Below, in pieces: positions 55,240 through 64,000 of a stretch of 64,000 nt of DNA; the stretch's first letter is position 1, and every line of letters begins with the position of its first letter. Origin of the DNA: Siphonodentalium dalli (taxonomy: Eukaryota; Mollusca; Scaphopoda; Gadilida; Siphonodentaliidae); assembly GCA_032622095.1 (NCBI GenBank), contig CP136062.1, forward strand, positions 51,413,349 through 51,477,348. Direction: 5' to 3'. Made by a program: the position numbers and the translations under genes. The notes beneath the pieces were generated by a model. The model was not told where the DNA came from. It worked only from the letters and a program-made list of their open reading frames with translations, and did no database searches.

Positions 55240-55558
55240 CGATGTTTATGTATAGGATGTTTATGTATAGGATGTTTATGTATAGGATGTTTATGTATAG
55301 GATGTTTATGTATAGGTTGTTTATGTATAGGATGTTTATGTATAGGATGTTTATGTATAGGATGTTTATGTATAGGATGTTTTATATGGATAGGATGTTT
55401 ATGTATAGGATGTTTATGTATAGGATGTTTATGTATACATGTAGGATGTTTTATATGGATAGGATGTTTATGTATAGGATGTTTATGTATAGGATGTTTA
55501 TGTATAGGATGTTTATGTATAGGATGTTTATGTATAGGATGTTTTATATGGATAGGAT
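55240..55558 (+). repeat. 15-bp minisatellite, about 20 copies
   Basis: Unit TTTATGTATAGGATG with some longer variants (TTTTATATGGATAGGATG). The period is divisible by three, so it gives a 120-codon MFMYR-repeat frame that is not a gene. Confidence 0.95.
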
Positions 55559-55679
55559 AATGGCTGAAAACTGTACATTATTATTAGATTGTGCCATTTG
55601 CTGAAATAGTTTACAGTTTGAAGCTATTATCCGACTTAAAACATGGCTGAGTCCAAATTTCACCTCTGAATAGAATGGA

Positions 55680-56037
55680 TTAACCCTTTCTGTACTAAAT
55701 GGATTCTCCCAGTCAGTTAAGAAGTGTACATCAGAATGGTCTATTATTAATTTGCAGGAATGTACAGGTAACATAAGCAGACGACAGACAAATAAGAGTA
55801 CAGAAGGAGTCCTGTTTATTGAGGGAAATCTTTAGATAATACAGTAATGCCCTAAATAATCGACTCCTTAACCACAGCAGAATTATGGGTAAATTTCAGG
55901 ATTTAGTCGGAAATATGGCTTGTTGCCATTCATCGGAAAGCTCTCGCTTTGTAAGTTCTGAACGTATTTTCCGACCATTTCCTATTATATGGGATAACTA
56001 CTCGTCAATGCAGATGATTTAGTATAGAAAGTGTTGA
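55680..56037 (+). mobile_element. Family F with a nested half MITE-A
   Basis: TTAACCCTTTCTGTACTAAAT start; MITE-A left arm at 55840-55947; family F end GATTTAGTATAGAAAGTGTT. The terminal TTAA is lost. Confidence 0.78.
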
Positions 56038-56466
56038 CCTGAAATTGGGTCAGGACACCTGAGTTATACCTTGTGATCAGCCCTATCCACCTACTCATTA
56101 ATTGGCTGTTCAGATGGAGTGACATCTTAACCTATTTTCAACTTAACTCTTTCGCTGCCAAACGCGCATAAATGCGAACTTCGAAGACGCTGCCAATCGC
56201 GCATTTTGCGAATTTGGTATGTAGTCTAATGTATGGGATATAATTCTATTCTTTCCGGCATGTTTGACAGTGTACAATGTATTTATCTGTAGTACTGTTG
56301 CGCGCGAACAATTTAAAGCGACAATGTCCTCAAGGTCATGCTATTTCTGATGTTATGGGAGTACAGTCAGAGCCGGAATATTGCGTCATTGTTGTTAGCA
56401 CGTGGTTATCAGTCGAAAATGGCTGCTAGCAAAAGACTCTGGACTGAAGAAGTTATTGTTATTACC

Positions 56467-57353
56467 TCTATACTCTAATGATTGAGGGTGCCTGCGGCGC
56501 ATAAGTTACTTATACCTATTATTTATGTGGGCAGTAGCCTTTATAGGGGCGCCTGCGGCGCATAAGATACTATGAGTGGCGGGATGGGGTGGTGGATGGG
56601 TAACTAACCTCTATACTCTAATGATCGAGGGGGCGCCTGCGGCGCATAAGATACTTATACCTATTATTTATGTGGAAGTAGCCTCTATGGGGGCGCCTGC
56701 GGCGCATAAGATACTATGGGGTGGTGGGTGGGTAACTAACCTCTATACTCTAATGATCGAGGGGCGCCTGCGGCGCATAAGATACTTATACCTATTATTT
56801 ATGTGGCAGTAGCCTCTATGGGGGCGCCTGCGGCGCATAAGATACTATGGGTGGCGGGGTGGTGGGTGGGTAACTAACCTCTATACTCTAATGATCGAGG
56901 GGCACCTGCGGCGCATAAGATACTTATACCTATTATTTATGTGGCAGTAGCCTCTATAGGGGCGCATAAGATACTATGGGTGGTGGGTGGGTAACTAACC
57001 TCTATACTCTAATGATCGAGGGGCGCCTGCGGCGCATAAGATACTTATACCTATTATTTATGTGGCAGTAGCCTCTACAGGGGCGCCTGCGGCGCATAAG
57101 ATACTATGGGTGGCGGGATGGGGAGGTGGGTGGGTAACTAACCTCTATACTCTAATGATCGAGGGGCGCCTGTGGCGCATAAGATACTTATACCTATTAT
57201 TTATGTGGGCAGTAGCCTCTACAGGGGCGCCTGCGGCGCATAAGATACTATGGGTGGCGGGATAGGGTGGCGGGTGGGTTACTAACCTCTATACTCTAAT
57301 GATCGAGGGGCGCCTGCGGCGCATAAGATACGGTACTTATACCTATTATTTAT
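56467..57353 (+). repeat. ~140-bp GC-rich tandem array, seven copies
   Basis: Unit: CTATACTCTAATGATCGAGG, GGCGCCTGCGGCGCATAAGA, TACTTATACCTATTATTTAT, then a second GGCGCCTGCGGCGCATAAG and GGTGGGTGGGTAACTAAC. AATG anchors at 56478, 56620, 56752, 56890, 57011, 57154 and 57298. Confidence 0.92.
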
Positions 57354-57513
57354 AATACACCTTTACTGGTTTTGAACAACCCTTGTCTATTGTATCGTTT
57401 TCCAGTGGTGATAACAGGCAACTAAATTAATTATGCTGGTGAGTTGACCATGCGTACGCCCGCGTGACCCATATTATTCACATAAATCATCGTAAAACCC
57501 AATTTCCTGAAAT

Positions 57514-57925
57514 TCAAGATGGCCGTCAAGATCACGTGACTTATAAGGGGCGGAGCAGGGTCATATGTCCCCCTGCAGGTATATATACATATGGGTATGG
57601 TTATATTATATATATCTATATTTGGAATTGTACCTATCAGGGAATATTCAAGCAACAAAAGCACGAACTCAACAAAGTGCGCCATTGTATCCCATTTTGC
57701 TACAAATAGGTGGCAACTTGCATAAATCCAAGATGGACGCCAAGGTCACGTGACCTATGTTATGTCCAAAGTGGGTTCATATACATGTAGGTTACTCCCG
57801 TGTACCTTACTGTTGGACATCGTATACTTGGGTTGATAATTAGAAAACAAACAACACACCCATTCATACCCACACAAACTGTACATATACCGCAAATAGC
57901 CACTAATCCAAGATGGCCGCCAATG
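57514..57925 (+). promoter_or_regulatory. Three YY1-like plus CACGTG composite sites
   Basis: CAAGATGGCCGTCAAGATCA, CAAGATGGACGCCAAGGTCA and CAAGATGGCCGCCAATGTCA, each followed by CGTGAC, begin near 57515, 57729 and 57909. AAGATGGCCGCC fits the known YY1 consensus and CACGTG is an E-box. Function is inferred only; they may be relics of a ~200-bp tandem repeat. Confidence 0.5.
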
Positions 57926-58179
57926 TCACGTGACCTTGGTGGGCGTGTCCACGGCGGCATTCGACAGGGTATACCTATGTCTATATACATGTGAAGTTTC
58001 AACTAATTATATTAGAAACTGCTTGAGATATAATGTATTACCCATATATACCTGAAATACATGGATATATGTACAGGATGCGTGGCACTGGGGGGGTACG
58101 TCTGTGGTGTCGGGTGGCAGCGAAAGAGTTAATGGACTGGCAGTACCCCAGTCTCTTTGAAAAGCCGACGAAACTGCAA

Positions 58180-58510
58180 TTGGATGTACGTCGCTAGATG
58201 TCTCTATTAAAATTAGTACCTGTATTGAAGGGATTCGATCCCTCCATTTCATTGGAGAGTGGCGAAGCAGGTGTGTGATTTCATTGGTTTATATAGCATA
58301 ACAGATCACTTCACAGATCAGAGGTCAATGATGTGTTGACAAGTTTCCCACGCATTGTCAAACTCAGCTATTTGGAAAACTGAATACAGATGATATATCC
58401 ATAACTCATTTTACTCATCGCAATGCAGGAGATATCATCTTTGAGGTTTTATCAATCAACCATATTCGTGACTGATTATTCCTTTTGCATCGTGATGTAT
58501 TTATAATTAA
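58180..58510 (-). repeat. Inverted repeat partner of 54845-55170
   Basis: See 54845-55170; diverged, with small indels. Confidence 0.7.
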
Positions 58511-58745
58511 AACATGGCTATGGATGGTTATTGTTAAGATCGTACATTATTTTACAAACAACGATCCATTATTTTAAAAACGGACGGTCAATATTCAATA
58601 TAATGAACGGTTATTTTACTGTGGGCAATTTCAATTTTAATTGACTTGCATGCATGATATCATAATGTATGAACGTAGCTATCTATAGGCAATCGTTTTC
58701 AAGTATAATATCGCTCTTATTGATTACTAGAATATGACCGAAGGG
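58508..58745 (+). repeat. Interspersed repeat G, copy 2
   Basis: Matches 5520-5800 (AAGATCGTACATTATTTTAC, ACGATCCATTATTTTAA, GACTTGCATGCATGAT). Confidence 0.65.
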
Positions 58746-59349
58746 ATAGACCCCTATATATATATAGTGCCCCGTCACTCGGGTTGGTGTGAGCTGGGGC
58801 GAGGGTGTATAACTTTAAATTCCAGGCATGTCGTTTCACGAATATGCAGCAGTTAAAATTTCTCAAATCTAATTCCATTCCCGGGTGGCATGTTGTAGCA
58901 CCCCTCACGACAAAACCTAAACTAATATAGTAATTTACAAGTAAATGTAGTCCTTCGAACTTCAGTATTACAAAATCGCCAAATCTCTGAGTATGCATAC
59001 CGCTAGCATCAATCTGCCATTCAATGCATAATTCTCTGCAAAATCTGAAATATGCTGCATAAATAATTTAATACAAATGCCGAAATGTAAGGGCAAAACT
59101 CCTAATGATATTCGTAAATTAATCTATCGCAGAAGTAGCTCATTGTCGGTATGCCGTGTTCATTCAACGGTCGGAAATGCAATGGGGTACTGCCTGCCCA
59201 TTAAGTTGACAATGGGTTAAGATGTCACGCCATCCATGCAGCCAGTGAGCGAGTGGATAGCGCTGAACACATGGTGTCTTGACCAAATTTCGGGTTAATC
59301 CATTCTGATAAGAGGTGACTCATCAAACAAATGGACTCAGCCATGTTTT
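58659..59349 (+). repeat. ~690-bp tandem duplication, left copy
   Basis: CATAATGTATGAACG to GACTCAGCCATGTTTTAAGA. Colinear with 59350-60055 over its length. Confidence 0.9.
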
Positions 59350-60055
59350 AAGATACCATAATGTATGCACATGGCTATCTGTAGACAATGGTTTTCAAGT
59401 ATAATATGGCTCATTGATTGCTAGAATATGACAGAATTATGGATAGACCTATATATAGAGCCCCGTCACTTGGGTTGGAGAGAGGGGTCAGTGAGTATAA
59501 ATTCAAATTCCAGGCATGTCGTTTCATGATTAGTCATTGAATTTTCAACTGTTAAAATTTCTTGAATCTAATTCCGTTCCCAGGTGTCATGTTGTAGCAC
59601 CCCTCACGATAAAACCTAAACTATGATATAGTAATTTACAGTAAATGTAGTCCTTCGATCTTCGATCTCAAACTACAAGATTGCCAAATCTCCGATTATG
59701 CATACTGCTCGCACCAATTTGCCATCCAATGTATAATTCTCAAAATATGCCGCATAAGTAAATTAAAACAAATCCCGAAATGTTAGGGCAAAACTCCCGA
59801 TGATATTCGTAAATCTATCGCAGAAGGAGCTCATTGTCGGTACGTCGTGTTCATTCAATGGTCGGAAACGCAATGGGGTACTACCTGTCCATAAAGTTGA
59901 CAATGGGTTAAGATGTCACGCCATCCATGCAGCCAGTGAGCGAGTGGATTGGGCACAACACATGGTACAACTCAGGTGTCTTTACCCAATTTCAGGTTAA
60001 TCCATTCTGATAAGAGGTGACGCATCAAACAAATGGACTCGGCCGTGTTTTAAGT
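59350..60055 (+). repeat. ~690-bp tandem duplication, right copy
   Basis: Shares CCAGGCATGTCGTTTCA, CATGTTGTAGCACCCCTCAC and CACGCCATCCATGCAGCCAG with the left copy. Frames are not conserved between copies. Confidence 0.9.
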
Positions 60056-60166
60056 CAGATAATAGCTTCAAACTGTACATTATATCAGCGAATGGAACGA
60101 TCTCGGCCAATGGCCTCGATCGATCCATTCCCTGAAATAATGTACAGTTTTCAGCCATTATCCTAT
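60056..60166. repeat. Palindrome around GCCAATGGC
   Basis: GATAATAGCTTCAAACTGTACATT ... mirrors AATGTACAGTTTTCAGCCATTATC; a related, inverted fragment is at 55555-55640. Confidence 0.7.
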
Positions 60167-60169
60167 ACT

Positions 60170-60305
60170 TAATTGGATATTGAGCATCCGTTATTAAAAT
60201 AATGGATTGCTGTTTGTAAAAAAAATGTACGATCTCGACAATAACCATCCATTATCCTATAAACTGGATGCGATGAACAAAGGAGTGACATCATAGCCAT
60301 GTGCT
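60170..60305 (-). repeat. Interspersed repeat G, copy 3
   Basis: Inverse of 5520-5660 (GTACGATCTCGACAATAACC). Confidence 0.65.
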
Positions 60306-60427
60306 AATGCAGTTTTGTGCAAAATTGAATCAATTAATTTCAGGAATGAATTATACTGATGAATTTACTTGTTGAATGCACGTTGGCCATTGTATCTCTC
60401 TCTCATGAAGTATGGTTTCTGCATAAT

Positions 60428-60854
60428 CAAGCCTGCGAATACTGTGTCTGTCATTTGCAGATTGAGATCCCCAGAGGGTGAATTTAGTGACGCCATCTCG
60501 CATAGTGGGCTAGCATCACCAAATTCACCCTTTGGGAACCTCATTCTGCTTAGGTATCTTCTGTGGGAAGACGTGGGATCAGATTGAAGTTCCCCAGTTG
60601 AAGTGATGTTTACCCATTAGTCAACTCGATTATGCATTTTATATTCTGCATATTAGGGTCTAATAAATTATTAGACACTTCGCAGAAGGGAAAAGTAACT
60701 AAAACCAATGTTAATTTTAGACTATATATAGATACTTCCCAGAAGATGAGCCCTGAGCAGAATGAAGTCCCCAGATTGTGAATTTGGTGATGCTAGCATC
60801 ATTAAATTTACCCTCTGGGGACCTCAAATGACAGACGCACTATTTCAAGGTTTC
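60428..60854. mobile_element. MITE-B, long form, perfect 8-bp duplication
   Basis: TGCATAAT at 60420-60427 and 60855-60862. Starts CAAGCCTGCGAATACTGTG; right end diverged (ATTTCAAGGTTTC). Confidence 0.88.
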
Positions 60855-61109
60855 TGCATAATGGCTTTGTCTGAGCGCATAAACTTTTGGGGTTCTAGGT
60901 GGTTTCATTGCACACAGATGTTTGTATTATGCGGACTCTTTAATCTGTCATACATTTGTTGGTGCAATTGAAACATGGAAACATTCTATTTGCCTATAGA
61001 TAATCTATGCAAAGCAACAAAATTAAAAATATTCTTAAAAAAAAACTAAATGTTTCCATGAATGCCTGTCTAGAATTTTTAAAAAACAAATTGGATTTTT
61101 TTTTTTTAT

Positions 61110-61371
61110 TTAACCTTTCCATGACTGGAGCTTCCTGAAATTTACAAAAACCCTTTGTCAATGCATTCTCTTATATATGCGAGTCTCCCATAGGGAGCCT
61201 AGCATATATAAGAGAATACATTGGCCTAACAATATTTACCTTCACCTTGTAAGTCAGTGCATTTTCTTATATATGCGAAGCTCCTTATGGGAGACTCGCA
61301 TATATAAGAAAATGCACTGGCACAGGATCTTTCATGTTGCATCCGCACAGCTCCCGGCATGAAAATGTTAA
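61110..61371. mobile_element. C3 TTAA element, complete
   Basis: TTAA at both edges; CCTTTCCATGACTGGAGC start, CCCGGCATGAAAATG end; two hairpins with TCCCATAGGGA loops. Confidence 0.88.
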
Positions 61372-61868
61372 AGGCCCACTTAATTTTCGAATCGGCGACT
61401 ATTTTGTTATAGTGACTTGATATACGGTTTTAATAACAATCTATGACATAAAATATGATTAAAATACTATAATTCATCACCATTTGAAACATCTGTGTCT
61501 CGGAAGATGCCCATAGAGAAATAGAAAACAGCTGAAATCATAGAAAGATTCCCCCCATTATGGCTCCCAGAATGAAACAGAATTCAAACTAAAAATGTAT
61601 TTTCAATGGAAGGTGAATAACTCTATCTTTAAGATAAAATCTTTAAAAACTACAATCCAGTGAAACCTAAGCACAGTAACTCAACAAAAACAACATATTC
61701 ACAGTTTATTACACCGGATAAGTTGATAATACAATGTTTTGGAGCTTCCTCTGTCAAATGGTATATAATATGGCATATATCTTATATATGTGATCTGGGG
61801 GCTCATGGTATATAATATGGCATATATCTTATATATGTGATCTGGGGGTTCGATAATTAAATGAGTCT
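61372..61868. other. No gene recognised; one 55-bp tandem duplication
   Basis: GGTATATAATATGGCATATA ... GTGATCTGGGGG occurs twice (61759-61848). Nothing else. Confidence 0.6.
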
Positions 61869-62242
61869 TTAAAGTGATGTGAAACACTCCTGTAGGGTGA
61901 TAAATTAGAAATTGAAAATAATCTTGCTCAGAGTAGTAACTTTTACAAATATTATATCCAAATTGACAACAAACACTGTCATTCTTATAAATTAATTAAA
62001 TACAATGACTCTCGATGGCGAAATCGTTTCTGTTAGCTTATCACAGATAGTTGTGTCCGAATCGACAAGTAAATATTTACAATTGCGCGTAGTTCAGACG
62101 ATGTTTTCTATGGAGTGGTAAGGTCGATTTGTTCGAAATTTTCGGCGATGTTACTAGAATGCTGTATTACTCCAGTTGGCATAGCATCTGAATACTAACT
62201 TATTAGTTTCATGCACCTGAATAAGTACATAATATGTCTTTA
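61869..62242 (+). mobile_element. Family D TTAA element, copy 3
   Basis: TTAA-flanked; AGTGATGTGAAACACTCC start, ATAATATGTC end. Confidence 0.8.
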
Positions 62243-62347
62243 ACTAAACAAAATGCATATCAACCAGAACACAATGTTGTTGGTCCTGAGGCTTCTTTGC
62301 AGCAGCGACTATTAATGGCTAATTGTTACTTATTTAACCTTTCCTTT

Positions 62348-62814
62348 ATTAAAGGTACTCAATCCGATCAGACGGTCCCTATATCATCAAGATACAAACA
62401 ACAACATTTCTCAAAATACCCTTTAGTTATCAGAATCCATTAATTGCAACAAAATAATGCTATTAAACCACTGTAAACTATGGTATAAAATTTCCCAAAA
62501 CGTATTATTTATCAACATTTTGTTCAACGAAATATGGCCATATTATCACTTGAGTATCAAATTTTTTTGCCATATTACCACTTGATTTTAGAGTTATCCA
62601 TCTTCATCCGCAATTTTGTCCGAGACCGTCCTTTTGACTTTTTTTCTGGACCACAAATAATTGCACATCTCGAGAAATAACAAACTTCAAAAATCGATAT
62701 CTGATCACTCTGAGCTTTGATGGGTGGGTTCCTCGACTCGAATCAGATATTTTTTACCCCCAAAGCCAAAGAAATAGTAATTTAGAAGCGTTAATTCAGG
62801 TAATGCATCTTTAA
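62348..62814 (-). mobile_element. Family E TTAA element, copy 3
   Basis: TTAA-flanked; starts AGGTACTCAATCCGATCAG and ends AGGTAATGCATCT, the inverse of copies 1 and 2. Confidence 0.8.
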
Positions 62815-62842
62815 ACGGACTCTCTCAATTCAGTAAATAGAG

Positions 62843-62984
62843 GATCTCACATGAGTTTCTATTTTATACGGAATTTATCAACCGAGTTCACTAAATTCGA
62901 TTTGAGCCGAGGTTTACCGAGGCTCAAATAGAATTTAGTGGACGAGGTTGATAAATTACGTATAAAATAGGACGAGTGTGAGAT
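62843..62984. repeat. Palindrome, arms ~65 bp
   Basis: ATCTCACATGAGTTTCTATT and the AACCGAGTTCACTAAATTCG arm mirror the right side around GGTTTACC. Confidence 0.75.
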
Positions 62985-64000
62985 ACTTTTTATCACATGA
63001 TCAAATAAACGCGAAGCAATGCGAAATATCCATCGAAAACAACGATAAAAACCGCAGCGATCGCAAGTCATTTGAAGAACGATGTGACGTCATCGCACGC
63101 GCTGATATTAAACGTGTCTCTTATCGATAATTATGAAACTGCTTTTATGGGCAAATTATGTGATAAAAGTATTTATTACATCATCCTACCCTTATTTCAT
63201 TCAAGCCTGCAAACAACGGGTCGGACACGGTCATTGACTGCGCAAAACACCGAAATGTCCGGTGCAAATCTATTTAGGCCTGTCATCTTGACCGGCAGCT
63301 TTTGTGTTACCAGCTTGTTTTTAAAATCGTGCATGTTTTTAAACTAGTAACCCACGTGTGTTTATTTATTCTCGTAATTAAATTTAGCGAGTAGCAACTG
63401 CGCATCCCCGACTGCTCGTTCTAAGGCCCAAACAAAAACCGTCTCTGTTTCCGGTACCCGGTCTGCTGAGATTTGTTTGCCGGTCTCAATTTTTTTTTAT
63501 TTTCCAGAAGTCCATAGTAACAAGTCAATATCTATTGTTTTTCAAATCCAACAGCAGAACTAAACACCCGTCACATACATAACTGACGCATATGCATACA
63601 CAACTGACGAGTCACTTCAGAAATTCCCCGTCTTTTGTGGACTGTGTATTTAAAAAATTAGAATGTATTATACCAGTACGCCCTTAAATTCCTTCGCGGA
63701 TTGGGCGCAAACCATGCTTGAAAGAGAACTCTGTTCGTGACAAAATTAAGCAGTGAAAAACACGTGCGTTTTGGCGTGAAAATGACAGTCCGTATTCCGT
63801 AATCAGCCCTGGGGATTAGCATCGGCAAACGACAATACCGAGGTGAAAGCCTAAATTGCCACCACCATTGACCAGAAGAAAGCATTATCCAATATAAAAT
63901 GCAAAGGCAATACGGTAGACATGATAAAACTAACAATTTTCTTAATTATGTCTTTGCCTCTAGTTTCCTCCCAACAATAACAAAACCAACTAGAGTGTCA
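62985..64000. other. No element or exon recognised
   Basis: Less AT-rich, with several CpGs around 63060-63480. No splice-bounded frame resembling KChIP EF-hands 2-4 was found. Confidence 0.4.

Larger units (their letters stand above)
56143..58132. mobile_element. 1,982-bp TTAA element with minisatellite cargo
   Basis: TTAA at 56143-56146 and 58129-58132; terminal inverted repeats CTCTTTCGCTGCCA exact over 14 bp. Same YYCTTT..TGCC ending style as C2. No transposase frame. Interior holds the 56467-57353 tandem array and three repeated modules at 57515-57930. The only copy in the window. Confidence 0.8.

Noticed and set aside
55242-55604. 120-codon MFMYR-repeat open frame
   Set aside because: It is a 15-bp minisatellite whose period is a multiple of three; no splice sites, start context or domain.
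56576-57265. Repeated frames with GAPAAHKIL
   Set aside because: Read-through of the ~140-bp tandem array; no conserved frame across units.
58717-58998. 93-codon minus-strand frame
   Set aside because: It lies in the tandem duplication and is not kept in the second copy (59350-60055).
53704-64000. Search for KChIP EF-hands 2-4
   Set aside because: No splice-bounded segment resembling the FNAFD...EF-hand exons was found on the + strand.

Overview
This is a window of animal nuclear DNA, AT-rich and packed with repeats. It is not bacterial or viral. It holds no complete gene. The only secure coding sequence is two internal exons of a Kv-channel-interacting protein (KChIP, a calcium-sensor partner of Kv4 potassium channels) on the + strand at 43615-43739 and 53634-53703. 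Both have good splice sites, and their lengths and phases fit each other. KChIPs are known only from animals. The divergence of the protein and the repeat style (many foldback elements, tandem GTTTGAGCTATTGCC-type repeats) suggest an invertebrate, perhaps a mollusc or other lophotrochozoan; the clade is a guess.

Almost everything else is non-autonomous DNA transposons (MITEs) in several families. MITE-A: TA target duplications, ends CAGTAATGC, long arms, Tc1/mariner-like, over 30 copies. MITE-B: ends CAAGCCT, 8-bp target duplications (perfect in three copies), hAT-like, about 20 copies. The TTAA families: C1 (CCCTTTACCCAACA), C2 (CCCTTTSAGTGCC), C3 (CCCTTCCATGA), F (CCCTTTCTATACTAAAT), and the longer D and E; the first four are piggyBac-like. 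C1, C2 and C3 share an internal module of two inverted copies of a roughly 69-bp perfect-arm hairpin. Single elements include a 1,545-bp Harbinger-like element (38575-40119, TAA duplication) and a 1,982-bp TTAA element (56147-58128) that carries a minisatellite and three YY1/E-box-like modules. Many elements are nested inside one another, and insertion sites can be read from intact copies.

Layout: 1-12000 is MITE-rich intergenic or 5' intronic DNA. A pyrimidine tract lies at 12069-12466. Nested C1, C2 and C3 elements fill 15-24 kb, with a broken LINE reverse-transcriptase tail at 20741-21004. 26.6-29.5 kb is the most element-poor stretch and has a local 250-bp duplication. 29.68-30.26 kb is a tandem array made from the end of family F. 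32.55-33.58 kb is a 130-bp tandem array rich in TCAAGGTCA nuclear-receptor half-sites. 38.5-40.2 kb is the nested Harbinger-like element. 42.3-43.3 kb holds a broken minus-strand reading frame and a tRNA-like SINE fragment. The first KChIP exon follows directly. The 9.9-kb intron between the exons is full of MITEs, including a nearly identical inverted copy of the sequence just upstream of the first exon. The intron after the second exon runs beyond the window.

Most open reading frames over 60 codons here are read-throughs of palindromic MITE arms or minisatellites, not genes.
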